A stretch of DNA of 64,000 bases from IMG/VR virus record IMGVR_UViG_3300009184_000039, positions 1 to 64,000 of that record. One strand, written 5' to 3'. Positions 16,520 to 25,216 of this stretch are shown here, piece by piece. The stretch's first letter is position 1. Each line of letters begins with the position of its first letter. A model generated the notes under the pieces. The model made no database searches. It saw only the letters and a program-made list of their open reading frames with translations, and was not told where the DNA came from. The stretch comes from a virus. The translations under genes and the position numbers were made by a program.

Positions 16520-17893
16520 ATGAATGAAACTGATTTCTCCAACGAAAGGTTTGACGGTGTAATGGCCGCAGGCTGGATACGTGATCTAGAAAGTTCAGAC
16601 AGTCGCATACACAAAGAAAAAACAATTGAAAAAGCACTAATGGCCGCCAAGTTGGGCAGTGCCGATGCACAATGTTTTCTCTTTAACTGCTACCAGGCTT
16701 ACAATCCTTTCTATACTTTTAATATCCGTCAAGTGCCTGAAACAGAGGGCTTAACCGGACGGCCTAACCCTTGGGTAAGTTTTTGGGCCTTGCTAGAAGC
16801 CCTGCGTACCCGATACATCACAGGTAATCGTGCCAGGGAAGCCATTGAACAAATGAGCCAAGAGTTTGACAGTGACGAGTGGAACAACTTGGCTCGTAGA
16901 GTCATGATCAAAGATCTGCGTTGTGGCATTTCAGAAAAAACACTAAACAAAGTCTTGGGCAAAACCGAATACCGGATTCCTGTGTTTACTTGTCAGTTGG
17001 CACAGGACTCCACAGACCAACCCAAGAAACTCAAAGGCATCAAGCGCCTAGAAGTCAAACTGGATGGTGTACGTGTGTTGGCAGTAATTGATGGCGACAA
17101 TATTACCCTGTTCAGTCGCAATGGCAAAGAGTTTGAGAACTTTCCACAGATTGCAGATGCCATTGAAGATGCCCGCAAGCACTTTCAATTTGGACGTGGC
17201 ACAGGCGGTCGCTTTGTGTTAGATGGTGAGATTGTGGGTGAAAGTTTCCAGAAACTCATGAAGCAGGCACATCGCAAGAGTGATGCTAAGACTGAAGGCA
17301 TGGTATATCATATTTTTGATATACTTCCATTAGAGTCATTGCAAGAAGGCCATTGTAACATACAACAGTACAAACGTATTGAGTGGATTGAGAGTGCAAA
17401 AGATCGTCTTAAAGATACACCTTGTCTGCGAATCATGAATGGCTTGGAAGTAGACCTAGATACCGCTGAAGGGCATGACATCATGCAACGATTTGCCGAA
17501 GCGTCGGTAGCAGAAGGCTTTGAAGGCATCATGATCAAGAGTATGGACGCACCTTATGAGTGCAAACGCTCAGACTTCTGGATGAAATGGAAACCCACTA
17601 TTAGTGTTGATCTCAATATTGTGGGTTTTGAACAAGGTACTGGTCGCAATGCAGACCGGTTGGGTGCTATAATTTGTGAAGGAACAGATAATGACCGTAG
17701 AATTCGTGTTAATGTTGGTAGTGGGTTTAGTGATACTCTTCGTGATGAGTATTGGGCCAATAGGGATCAGTTACTTGGTCACTTGGTTGAAGTCCAAGCG
17801 GACGCAGTTACCCAAAACCAAGACGGAACCTACAGTCTCCGATTCCCAAGGTTCTTGAGATTTAGAGATTTTGAGGCCGGAGAAAAAGTTTGA
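16520..17893 (+). CDS. ATP-dependent DNA ligase, T4 gp30-like
   Basis: 457 residues. Nucleotidyltransferase motifs are in order: motif I EVKLDGVR with the adenylated Lys near residue 180, SRNGKEFENFP (motif Ia), LDGEIVGES (III), VAEGFEGIMIKS (IV) and FWMKWKP (V), followed by an OB-fold region. The N-terminal 150 residues form the helical DNA-binding part seen in T4 ligase. It seals nicks during phage replication and repair. A GTAAATA element directly abuts the ATG. Confidence 0.94.
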   Translation: MNETDFSNERFDGVMAAGWIRDLESSDSRIHKEKTIEKALMAAKLGSADAQCFLFNCYQAYNPFYTFNIRQVPETEGLTGRPNPWVSFWALLEALRTRYITGNRAREAIEQMSQEFDSDEWNNLARRVMIKDLRCGISEKTLNKVLGKTEYRIPVFTCQLAQDSTDQPKKLKGIKRLEVKLDGVRVLAVIDGDNITLFSRNGKEFENFPQIADAIEDARKHFQFGRGTGGRFVLDGEIVGESFQKLMKQAHRKSDAKTEGMVYHIFDILPLESLQEGHCNIQQYKRIEWIESAKDRLKDTPCLRIMNGLEVDLDTAEGHDIMQRFAEASVAEGFEGIMIKSMDAPYECKRSDFWMKWKPTISVDLNIVGFEQGTGRNADRLGAIICEGTDNDRRIRVNVGSGFSDTLRDEYWANRDQLLGHLVEVQADAVTQNQDGTYSLRFPRFLRFRDFEAGEKV

Positions 17894-18096
17894 TGATCCC
17901 CTTGTATGAAATAGTGTTGGTGGCTGTGATGGTAACTCAAGGTCCTGCAGGCGGACCGTTGACGTTGGAGTACCAGCCACTGGACTACTACACGTCTTGG
18001 AGTACCTGTTTAAAAGAGGAACGTAAACTACAGGCACGACTCAAGGAACGAGAAAGAATCAAAGCCTATATTTGTTTAAAAGTTGATAGAGTATAA
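17893..18096 (+). CDS. Small secreted or membrane-anchored protein
   Basis: 67 residues. The ATG overlaps the ligase stop. The N-terminus (IPLYEIVLVAVMVTQ) is hydrophobic and could be a signal anchor. The rest is basic and helical (KEERKLQARLKERERIKAY) with two cysteines. Unknown function. Confidence 0.6.
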   Translation: MIPLYEIVLVAVMVTQGPAGGPLTLEYQPLDYYTSWSTCLKEERKLQARLKERERIKAYICLKVDRV

Positions 18097-18100
18097 CGCA

Positions 18101-18328
18101 ATGACAGCAAAATCAGCCAATGGTGTTCGTGGACACCTATTAAATTTAATTGACGGAACAGTTGTTTTTCGTGTGTACGATGCGGAGCACAACTTTATAG
18201 ACTATGACTTGCATCATAGTGATTTGTGTGTTACAATTACAGATCCTGATGCATATTTTTATCATCAAGGTGGCCAAGACATACTGGATCACGCACCTAT
18301 GACATTGGGAATTAAAAATGATACTTGA
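18101..18328 (+). CDS. Unknown conserved-type small phage protein
   Basis: 75 residues from the ATG after the upstream stop. The core ANGVRGHLLNLIDGTVVFRVYD has a beta-hairpin look and recurs, as I recall, in many uncultured phage genomes. No named function. It overlaps the next small gene by 11 bases. Confidence 0.7.
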   Translation: MTAKSANGVRGHLLNLIDGTVVFRVYDAEHNFIDYDLHHSDLCVTITDPDAYFYHQGGQDILDHAPMTLGIKNDT

Positions 18329-18437
18329 AATATTTGTAGCAGGAATGATCACGGCCTTTGGTTGGTGGACTAGCACACACTACATAATCGAACCTTACTT
18401 CCCACCACCTATCGAAAAGAAAGTGGAACAAAAATGA
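18318..18437 (+). CDS. 39-residue single-helix membrane protein
   Basis: The product starts MILEIFVAGMITAFGWW, one membrane helix, followed by a proline-rich acidic/basic tail (EPYFPPPIEKKVEQK). Both ends overlap neighbours (11 bases upstream, ATGA downstream), which supports real translation. Function unknown. Confidence 0.65.
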   Translation: MILEIFVAGMITAFGWWTSTHYIIEPYFPPPIEKKVEQK

Positions 18438-18874
18438 AAATTGGACTCAGTTACAGTCGTTGTGTTCGTGACATTGTAGACGGTGTAGTGGACATTGATG
18501 ATGTATTGGTGCTGATCACTCGTACAGATTTTGATCCGCACAATGATGAACAGTGGCAGAGTATTTGGATTGGTTATGGCGGCGGTACAGAAAATGTCTA
18601 TAGCCGTGGATTCTTCAGTCACAGCAATCCTGAATGGGCTGGATATCATGACGAGGATCAATTCCGTAGTGTCAGTATTGAACTTTGGGAAACTGGCAAG
18701 TTACATCAGCCACGCAAGTTTGGTGTAAAGCCTGCTCGTCGTCCTGAAATATGGTTGGAAACTGTGCTACCAGATTCAGAGTTAGAATCTCGTCCGGCAG
18801 TAAAAGAGGCTTGGGATCAGTTCCAGACCCTTGCAGGCTTGACCAATACCCGACTAGACAAGAGTTACAGATGA
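18434..18874 (+). CDS. Unknown conserved-type phage protein
   Basis: 146 residues, soluble. The start MKIGLSYSRCVRDIVDG and the WIGYGGG...SHSNPEWAGY segment look like a compact fold shared by several large phages, but the function is not known. Translation is coupled to the small membrane gene upstream. GAAGGAGAACAAGC after its stop is the ribosome site for the next gene. Confidence 0.72.
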   Translation: MKIGLSYSRCVRDIVDGVVDIDDVLVLITRTDFDPHNDEQWQSIWIGYGGGTENVYSRGFFSHSNPEWAGYHDEDQFRSVSIELWETGKLHQPRKFGVKPARRPEIWLETVLPDSELESRPAVKEAWDQFQTLAGLTNTRLDKSYR

Positions 18875-18886
18875 AGGAGAACAAGC

Positions 18887-20125
18887 GTGCCTAAAAAAAT
18901 CAAAACAGCAGAAGTAGAAACTGTAAATCCCGAGTATGACAAACTCTTAGAGGTGTTAAAGTTCACACCACGCACCTACAAGATTAGTATGTGGGGGTAT
19001 GGTGGTGAAAAGGTCATGGGCACAGTAGACCGTGCGGTCTGGGACTATTGCATGGAGAACCAAGTTGACTTGTCTGAAATTGCGTGGAGTGATGAAGAAA
19101 CAGTGCAAGATGAAATGGGTCTTGATATCGATATGCTACCATTTACTCCTGGTAGTTGGTATGAATGTGATGACATGGTACACACTAACGGTGTTAGTCG
19201 TAATGCCGGAACACTACAAATCGAAGATGAAAATGGCACAGTAGTGTTTGAAAAATCCTTAGACGATTGTGACGGCAGTAGTGAAGACAGCCCAGTATGG
19301 AGTTGTAATGATGAAGCATGGGTTGGTAGTAAGCCTGCAGGTACTGTGGTGTTCATTGGCACCAGTAATGAAAAAGGCACATTCTTTGAAGGTGAGATTG
19401 AACTTACACAACCATTTGACATTGAAAAGTTGGTGCTGGGTTACGATGACATCGACGGTGAAGAACTAGTTAATAGTGTTGAATACGATGGTGAAGATAT
19501 TGATAACTGGGGTGGTAGCACAGACGGTAAGAGCAGTGACTTTGGAATGTATCTTGTGAAAGACAGCAACACCTGGGAAACTTATGCTCCTGAAGAAAAA
19601 GACTGGGGTCATCCCCCGCATGGCACCAGTCCCGCCACTTGGGAACGATCCGAGACATTCAAGTTTGATAAAGTCAAACCCACCTTGCCCGGTTACTATA
19701 GTTGTACCTGGAAGCATTTTGGAACCACATATGGGTCGGCCTACTGGGATGGCACACAGTTTGGTGAATGGGAATACGGCAAGTTCACGCCCATCACCGG
19801 AGAGATTGTGACTTGGTCAGGATACAACTGGGACACCACATCATGGGTTAATCAACCACCAGAACCTGTAGATGTTGCCTGTGACAACAAAAAGTGCGGT
19901 TGGATAGGAATGGCTGAAGAGCGTCGTACCGATGATGACTATAACGACCATTGTCCCGAGTGTGATGGCACCGAGTTTACTTATATTGACTATGACCCAG
20001 ACTCGGCAGTTGGACGTAAGAATCGTGCTAAGTACTGCAAAGAGTGGGATCCAGCAGTGGCACTAGATCGAATCGTAGCATCTGCAGATGAAGAACCGGC
20101 CAAGTGGCCAGCAACAAGACCTTAA
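18887..20125 (+). CDS. Large acidic protein with C-terminal zinc ribbon
   Basis: 412 residues, GTG start after AAGGAGAACAAGC. The protein is very acidic, with many Asp/Glu/Trp residues (CDGSSEDSPVWSCND, DDIDGEELVNSVEYDGEDID). Near residues 333-360 two cysteine pairs (CDNKKCGW and CPECDG) form a likely zinc ribbon. The acidity suggests DNA mimicry or a scaffolding role, but this is only a guess. No family recognised. Confidence 0.72.
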   Translation: MPKKIKTAEVETVNPEYDKLLEVLKFTPRTYKISMWGYGGEKVMGTVDRAVWDYCMENQVDLSEIAWSDEETVQDEMGLDIDMLPFTPGSWYECDDMVHTNGVSRNAGTLQIEDENGTVVFEKSLDDCDGSSEDSPVWSCNDEAWVGSKPAGTVVFIGTSNEKGTFFEGEIELTQPFDIEKLVLGYDDIDGEELVNSVEYDGEDIDNWGGSTDGKSSDFGMYLVKDSNTWETYAPEEKDWGHPPHGTSPATWERSETFKFDKVKPTLPGYYSCTWKHFGTTYGSAYWDGTQFGEWEYGKFTPITGEIVTWSGYNWDTTSWVNQPPEPVDVACDNKKCGWIGMAEERRTDDDYNDHCPECDGTEFTYIDYDPDSAVGRKNRAKYCKEWDPAVALDRIVASADEEPAKWPATRP

Positions 20126-20136
20126 AGGAGAAAACT

Positions 20137-20826
20137 ATGAATGATACACTTATATTTAATGATGAACAATATCGTTCAGCCGAACAAATCAACTCGGCCA
20201 TGGGCCGTGTTTACGGACATATGAGTTTAGCAGTGATTGTGAGTATGCTGATCAGTTACTGGGTAGGAACCACACCTGAGTTACTACAGTTCTTTTTTAC
20301 TGGCATAACAAAATGGATTGTAATCTTTGCACCGCTAGCGGCAATATTTGGTGTGAGCATGGTACTGGGTAACAATCCAAGTAAATCTGTAGCACAGTTG
20401 TGTTTGCATGGTTTCGCGGCCCTGATGGGGCTGAGTTTTTCAATGATCTTTGCTGTGTTTGCTATGGGATCGATTGTTAGTGCATTTATGGGTGCGGCAA
20501 TCTTGTTTGGTGTAATGAGTGGCTATGGCTACTTTACCAAGCGCAGTTTAGACAGTGTTGGTAAGTTTATGTTTGTAGGATTGATCGCCATCTGTATTGC
20601 CAGTATTGTGAACATCTTTATTGGCAGCACCGTGATGCAGATGGTGATCTCCGCATTGGCTATCATTATCTTCTTGGGCCTTACTGCCTATGACACACAA
20701 CAGATCCGCGAAGAACTTAGTGTGGAGACTACCGATGCCGCAGAAGTACGTGGTGCGTTGACACTCTATATGGACTTTATCAACTTGTTCTTGAACTTAT
20801 TGCAATTGTTTGGCGATAGAAAATAA
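20137..20826 (+). CDS. Bax inhibitor-1/YccA-family membrane protein
   Basis: 229 residues from the ATG after AAAGGAGAAAAC. It has seven hydrophobic helices and the family's late motif GLTAYDTQQIRE before the last helix. In E. coli, YccA and related proteins bind and restrain the FtsH membrane protease; other members leak calcium. A phage copy could protect phage or host membrane proteins from FtsH during infection, which is an inference. It is probably co-transcribed with the acidic protein upstream. Confidence 0.87.
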   Translation: MNDTLIFNDEQYRSAEQINSAMGRVYGHMSLAVIVSMLISYWVGTTPELLQFFFTGITKWIVIFAPLAAIFGVSMVLGNNPSKSVAQLCLHGFAALMGLSFSMIFAVFAMGSIVSAFMGAAILFGVMSGYGYFTKRSLDSVGKFMFVGLIAICIASIVNIFIGSTVMQMVISALAIIIFLGLTAYDTQQIREELSVETTDAAEVRGALTLYMDFINLFLNLLQLFGDRK

Positions 20827-20854
20827 ACATTACTGATTTTAGAACAACAATAAG

Positions 20855-20884
20855 TTGACACCGCCACCTGATTCCTTGTATAAT
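20855..20884 (+). promoter_or_regulatory. Sigma70-type promoter of the structured leader
   Basis: TTGACA, 18 bases, TATAAT. A start near 20891 would produce a leader of about 190 bases before the next gene, far longer than other leaders here. Confidence 0.75.
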
Positions 20885-20890
20885 GTACGT

Positions 20891-21066
20891 GTGCATGAGC
20901 AAGGAGATGGTGGCGATCTAATGGCATGAGCGGGGTGATTGAACGCCCGGGCCCGACATAGCCGTGGCAGGTAGATATAATGCCCACGAGGTTGAGACAC
21001 TGACCAAGACTCAGAAATGAGTCAAAACCGACTGATACTCGGTGTATGCTCAAGTTGGAATTATCA
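20891..21066 (+). ncRNA. Structured 5' leader or small RNA of unknown class
   Basis: The stretch between the promoter and the next gene has no convincing reading frame but pairs well. TGAGCA (20896) and TGCTCA (21047) can close the whole element. Inside lie CGTGGCA/TGCCCACG with one bulge, GACTCA-GAAA-TGAGTC (a 6-base stem with a GAAA loop) and ACCGA/TCGGT, plus a GC-rich patch around GCCCGGGCCCG. It is not a tRNA: no acceptor stem or T-loop. It could be a riboswitch, a translational operator or a separate small RNA. No known class is matched. Confidence 0.5.
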
Positions 21067-21082
21067 GTGAAAGGAAGTTTAA

Positions 21083-21400
21083 ATGTCTGTTAAAATAGAA
21101 GCCCCTGACGCCATGCTTCCGTCCCTTGACTCTCTTAAAACAACGGCTTTGCCCATGCACAAATTATATTTCGAATTGTCAAGTGTGGACACATGGTATG
21201 CTATCATGCGAGAAGCACGGGCACAGTTTGGCAAAAACTGGCGTAGTCAAAGTCATGTTAGACGCAGACTAGAACATGCCAGCCTATGGACCATAGGTGG
21301 TTGTTCAGAACGTGTGTGGTTTGAAGTACCAGATCCCAAGTTTGGTACCTGGATAGCAATTAAACATGCTGTTAGACAGGTCGAACCATCCGGTAAATAA
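21083..21400 (+). CDS. Unknown phage protein behind the structured leader
   Basis: 105 residues, ribosome site GAAAGGAAG. Basic and helical in the middle (FGKNWRSQSHVRRRLEHASLW) with Trp/Cys later. No family recognised. It is the only gene whose expression would depend directly on the 190-base leader, so knowing its role would help explain that element. Confidence 0.7.
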   Translation: MSVKIEAPDAMLPSLDSLKTTALPMHKLYFELSSVDTWYAIMREARAQFGKNWRSQSHVRRRLEHASLWTIGGCSERVWFEVPDPKFGTWIAIKHAVRQVEPSGK

Positions 21401-21406
21401 TACTCT

Positions 21407-22978
21407 ATGATATTTGGTTTCAGCATCCTGGCCACAGCAATCTTACTCAGTTGTGTGGCCGCTTATTACTCTGTGGCAGGTCTTACCGCCATCTTCTCCG
21501 CGGCAACCATCCCTGTGATCATCATGGGTGGCAGCCTCGAACTTGGCAAGATTGTGGCCACTGTTTGGTTGCACAACAATTGGCGACGTGCTGGATTCCT
21601 GTTCAAAGCATATCTAGTGCCTGCGGTGGCATTCCTAATGTTACTGACATCAATGGGAATTTTTGGCTATCTCTCCAAGGCCCATTCAGATCAAAGTCTA
21701 GTTTCAGGCGATGCAGTAGCAAAAGTAGCAATCTATGATGAAAAGATCAAAATATCTCGTGACAATATTGAAGCCGACCGCAAGGCACTTAAACAGATGG
21801 ATGAGGCTGTGGACCAAGTTATGGGCCGATCAGCAGATGAAAAAGGTGCCGACAAAGCAGTTGCAATACGAAGAGGCCAGCAACGAGAACGGGCTAGGAT
21901 ACTTGCTGACATCGAAACCGAACAGAAAAAGATTACTAATCTTAATGAAGAGCGGGCACCACTAGCGGCCGAGTTCCGCAAGGTTGAAAGCGAAGTTGGG
22001 CCTATCAAATACATTGCCGCACTTGTATATGGAGACAATCCTGACTCTAATGTGCTAGAGCGAGCAGTACGTTTAGTAATCATTATGATTGTGTTGGTAT
22101 TTGACCCACTGGCCTTGACTTTGATCCTGGCAGCCAACAAACAATTTCAATGGGCCAGAGAAGGCACCGGAGGCTTTGTGCATGACGAGCCCCGGTACGA
22201 GCCTGATAATGGTCCGCTAACTGAAAATCAAATTGAACAACTAAAAGAATCAGTGCCAGAGCCGCCTGATGATCCTATACCTTGTTACAAGTGTGGTACC
22301 TCGTTAGTTGACGCTCCGGGTATTGGACTGTTCTGCCCCAACAAAGAATGTGACGTTATAGATAATGTCAAAGGTGAGGAACCTGTTGAATTTGAATCAA
22401 TTGAAATTGAATACAAGTTTTTAGACGAACATCATGAACCTGATCTCCATGTATACGATGATGAACGCTTGGTATCAAAATTTGACAAGATGCAAAATTT
22501 AGAACGACCAGGAGACTACATAACACCACCTGACGAGACTGATGCAGAAAAAGAAGCCAAGCGGCTGTGGAAAGCCGAACACCCTGATGGAACTGTAAAA
22601 GAACAAAGAAGATTGCACGAAGTAGGCGCCATAGACACATTACCGTGGCAGGGCTATATCAATCTTCAAGCAGACAATGATGGTAGTATTTCAAGTACCG
22701 GTCGATTGCTGGGCTTTGGTATCAAGTTCCCAGAGAATCCAGCCAAAGGTGATTCATTTATTAGGGTAGATCAAATGCCCAGTGCCCTGTACAAATACAA
22801 TGGCACCAAGTGGATTGAGGTTGACAAAGGGCTCAGTGACCAGTATGCTTATGACACGGCCTATATTGATCATTTGATTGAAAAACTCACTACCGGTGAG
22901 TATGATCCTGAATTATTAAACGAAGCAGAAAGAGAACAAGTGGCACAACGCTTACAAACCAACACAAAAGGTGCATGA
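21407..22978 (+). CDS. Membrane protein with coiled coil and zinc ribbon
   Basis: 523 residues. Three hydrophobic helices open the protein (about 1-25, 28-45, 66-86), followed by a long charged coiled coil (about 98-190) and a fourth helix (VIIMIVLVFDPLALTLILA). A zinc-ribbon-like pair follows (CYKCG and CPNKEC, near 296-316), then an acidic region and a small C-terminal domain. Similar 'coil-containing' membrane proteins occur in marine T4-like phages, function unknown. A GTAAATA element ends seven bases before the ATG, so the transcript could be nearly leaderless. The stop overlaps the clpX start. Confidence 0.75.
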   Translation: MIFGFSILATAILLSCVAAYYSVAGLTAIFSAATIPVIIMGGSLELGKIVATVWLHNNWRRAGFLFKAYLVPAVAFLMLLTSMGIFGYLSKAHSDQSLVSGDAVAKVAIYDEKIKISRDNIEADRKALKQMDEAVDQVMGRSADEKGADKAVAIRRGQQRERARILADIETEQKKITNLNEERAPLAAEFRKVESEVGPIKYIAALVYGDNPDSNVLERAVRLVIIMIVLVFDPLALTLILAANKQFQWAREGTGGFVHDEPRYEPDNGPLTENQIEQLKESVPEPPDDPIPCYKCGTSLVDAPGIGLFCPNKECDVIDNVKGEEPVEFESIEIEYKFLDEHHEPDLHVYDDERLVSKFDKMQNLERPGDYITPPDETDAEKEAKRLWKAEHPDGTVKEQRRLHEVGAIDTLPWQGYINLQADNDGSISSTGRLLGFGIKFPENPAKGDSFIRVDQMPSALYKYNGTKWIEVDKGLSDQYAYDTAYIDHLIEKLTTGEYDPELLNEAEREQVAQRLQTNTKGA

Positions 22979-24186
22979 TGGCATCAGATTTACACAACAC
23001 CTGCAGTTTCTGCGGCAAGCACAAAGACTCGGTAAAAAAACTCATAGTAGGCGAAAAAGTAGGCATTTGTAATGAGTGCGTGGATTTTTGTCAAGGCTTG
23101 TTAATTGACGAAACCCCTCAAGACAGCACAACTGCTCCAGTAACCCCTAGAAAACTAGATCCTGTTGTACTCAAAGAATATTTAGATCAGTACGTGATTG
23201 GACAAGACTCGGCCAAGATCATGTTGAGTGTGGCCATTGTGAATCACTACAAACGTATCAACAAGACCACAAACGAACCTGAACTAGAAAAAGCCAATGT
23301 GCTTATGTTGGGGCCTACAGGTTCGGGCAAGACCTTGTTGGCCAAGAGTGTGGCACGTTATCTTGATGTACCATTTGCTATTGCTGATGCCACTAGTATT
23401 ACAGAAGCAGGCTATGTGGGCGATGATGTGGAAAGTCTTATCACAAGATTGTATACTGCGGCTGATGGTGACATAAACAGAACACAACGTGGCATTATTT
23501 TTGTGGACGAGATTGACAAAATTGCTCGCAAAGGTGAGAGTGCCAGTATCACTAGAGATGTGTCAGGTGAAGGAGTACAACAGGCCTTGCTCAAGATGGT
23601 AGAAGGTACTGTGTGTCGTATACCAGCAGGTGGCGGCCGGAAACACCCATCAGGGGACATGATTGAAATCAACACACGCAACATCTTGTTTATTGCAGGT
23701 GGTGCATTTGTGGGCCTGGATTCAATTGTTAAAAATCGTGTGCAAGGTACCAGTATCGGCTTTGGTGCCAAGGTAGAAAGCGATGCAGACACTAACCTTG
23801 CACTTACCACACCTGACGACTTGGTCAAGTATGGAATGATTCCAGAATTTGTGGGACGTTTTCCTAACTGGGTTGGTCTACAAGAACTTTCTAAATCAGA
23901 TCTAGTACACATTCTTACTGGTGTAAAAAACAACTTTGTTGATCAATATAAATGGTTGTTTGCTGAAGATGGTGTAGAGTTACAGTTTACAGACCCAGCA
24001 TTGGATACTATTGCTGAACGAACTCTACTTAGCAAAACAGGTGCTCGAGGACTGCACAGCGAACTAGAACGTGTGCTGATGCCACACATGTACAACCTCA
24101 AACGCTACCCTGGCATGGGAATAAAGTGCGTGGAAATTGGCCCTGCTTTGGTAAATATTCCTATAGCACTAGAGGGCACAAATTGA
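22975..24186 (+). CDS. clpX: ClpX ATPase, unfoldase of the ClpXP protease
   Basis: 403 residues, near full length. The N-terminal zinc domain has Cys10, Cys13, Cys32 and Cys35. Walker A is GPTGSGKT (about 112-119), the pore loop is AGYVGDD, and Walker B is IIFVDEID. Near residue 260 the IGF loop (TSIGFGA) that docks into ClpP is kept, so this protein should be able to work with ClpP, either the phage copy at 48353 or the host's. ClpX recognises, unfolds and feeds substrates into ClpP. The ATG overlaps the upstream stop, and bS21 starts on its own stop. Confidence 0.96.
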   Translation: MMASDLHNTCSFCGKHKDSVKKLIVGEKVGICNECVDFCQGLLIDETPQDSTTAPVTPRKLDPVVLKEYLDQYVIGQDSAKIMLSVAIVNHYKRINKTTNEPELEKANVLMLGPTGSGKTLLAKSVARYLDVPFAIADATSITEAGYVGDDVESLITRLYTAADGDINRTQRGIIFVDEIDKIARKGESASITRDVSGEGVQQALLKMVEGTVCRIPAGGGRKHPSGDMIEINTRNILFIAGGAFVGLDSIVKNRVQGTSIGFGAKVESDADTNLALTTPDDLVKYGMIPEFVGRFPNWVGLQELSKSDLVHILTGVKNNFVDQYKWLFAEDGVELQFTDPALDTIAERTLLSKTGARGLHSELERVLMPHMYNLKRYPGMGIKCVEIGPALVNIPIALEGTN

Positions 24187-24404
24187 AATTACACGGAAGA
24201 TCAGTATTGGTAACAGATGGCAACGTTGAGCGAGCACTGCGCAAATTCAAAAAGAAAATTGCAGAATCTAATCTTTTAAATGATCTCCGTGACCGTGAAT
24301 TTTACGAAAAACCCACTACTGAACGCAAACGCAAAAAGTCTGCAGCCAAGAATCGTTGGCGCAAGAAACTAGCGGCGCAACAACTGCCCCAAAAACTCTA
24401 CTGA
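24183..24404 (+). CDS. rpsU: Ribosomal protein bS21 homologue
   Basis: 73 residues from a TTG that overlaps the clpX TGA; the frame extends upstream inside clpX, but bS21 homology begins here. The hallmarks are [31 protein letters not shown] and a strongly basic tail ([16 protein letters not shown]). bS21 sits near the anti-Shine-Dalgarno end of 16S rRNA and helps select start sites. Phage copies may replace the host protein and favour phage messages, which is of interest here given the many genes lacking a ribosome site. No zinc site. Confidence 0.92.
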   Translation: MKLHGRSVLVTDGNVERALRKFKKKIAESNLLNDLRDREFYEKPTTERKRKKSAAKNRWRKKLAAQQLPQKLY

Positions 24405-24646
24405 TGTTTATCGAATTCCAATTGCTGGATCAACCAGGAATGGCATTACATCTGATAGAACAAGAACTAGACCAATGGGGCGAACGTTATAATATTCCCT
24501 ACACCAGCAAAACAGTCAAGTACACACATCGAGTGTGTTTTGAAGAAGACAAACTGTATGATTTTTTTGTAATGAGTTGGAATCCTCGAGGAATTGATTA
24601 CCTAAATCGGTACGTGGTTGTATCTGACCGAAATAATAGACAATAA
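24404..24646 (+). CDS. Unknown conserved-type phage protein
   Basis: 80 residues, ATG sharing a base with the bS21 stop. Sequence FIEFQLLDQPGMALHLIEQ, then ERYNIPYTSKTVKYTHRVCFEED, looks like a small alpha/beta fold. Function unknown. It ends the clpX-bS21 translational chain. Confidence 0.7.
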   Translation: MFIEFQLLDQPGMALHLIEQELDQWGERYNIPYTSKTVKYTHRVCFEEDKLYDFFVMSWNPRGIDYLNRYVVVSDRNNRQ

Positions 24647-24659
24647 ATAAGATTTCGTG

Positions 24660-24695
24660 TATAAATACACATGTAGTGCCGATGGTCGGGCTACA
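24660..24695 (+). promoter_or_regulatory. Exact late promoter TATAAATA followed by a stem-loop
   Basis: TATAAATA is a full match to the T4-type late core. A hairpin follows at the expected start (TGTAG-TG-CCGA, loop TGG, TCGG-G-CTACA, one bulge). AATAGGAG then leads to the hsp20 ATG. Confidence 0.6.
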
Positions 24696-24725
24696 AGTCA
24701 TAACTTGCTTAATAGGAGAAAAAAC

Positions 24726-25157
24726 ATGACAAAAATCACATCTTTAGATCTCACCCCCTTCTACCGTAACACAATTGGCATGGACCGCCTGTTTGACAGG
24801 ATTGTCAGTCAATTTGATCATGCTACGCAGACCAACTATCCACCCTATGACATTGTCAAAACAGCCGAAGATAGTTACGAAATTCGTGTGGCAGTGGCCG
24901 GCTTTGGCCAAGGTGAAGTTGACGTGACTTTCCATGAAGGTCAGTTGGTTATCACAGGCGAAAAGCACACGGAAGAAAACGTGAATTATCTACATCACGG
25001 CATCAGTGCTCGTAAATTTACACGCAGTTTCCAACTGGCGGAGTATGTGGAAGTGAAGTCAGCAATTGCCCAGGATGGCATTCTCACAGTATGCTTGGAG
25101 CGTACTGTGCCAGAAACAGCCAAGCCAAAGACTATTGCTATCACCTACACTTCCTAA
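24726..25157 (+). CDS. Small heat-shock protein Hsp20/IbpA type
   Basis: 143 residues from the ATG after AATAGGAGAAAAAAC. The alpha-crystallin domain is clear: YEIRVAVAGFGQGEVDVTF, LVITGEKH, and the closing GILTVCLER, followed by an extension containing TIAITYTS. IbpA-like proteins hold unfolding proteins in a refoldable state; phage copies are common in T4-like marine phages and may aid virion assembly under stress. It is expressed from a late promoter with a 5' stem-loop. Confidence 0.93.
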   Translation: MTKITSLDLTPFYRNTIGMDRLFDRIVSQFDHATQTNYPPYDIVKTAEDSYEIRVAVAGFGQGEVDVTFHEGQLVITGEKHTEENVNYLHHGISARKFTRSFQLAEYVEVKSAIAQDGILTVCLERTVPETAKPKTIAITYTS

Positions 25158-25166
25158 TATAATAGT

Positions 25167-25198
25167 GTAAATACAGTAGCGGGATGGTCCCGCTACTG
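25167..25198 (+). promoter_or_regulatory. Late-type promoter and perfect 11-base stem-loop before clpS
   Basis: GTAAATA is followed directly by CAGTAGCGGGA, loop TGG, TCCCGCTACTG, perfect 11-base arms. The loop matches that of the hsp20 hairpin. There is no T-run after it, so it is not a terminator; it would form the 5' end of the clpS message. Confidence 0.6.
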
Positions 25199-25216
25199 AA
25201 CAAACAAGGACTCGAA

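Noticed and set aside
20891-21066. tRNA or tmRNA in the structured leader
   Set aside because: No 7-base acceptor stem, no T-loop sequence and no CCA end could be found.
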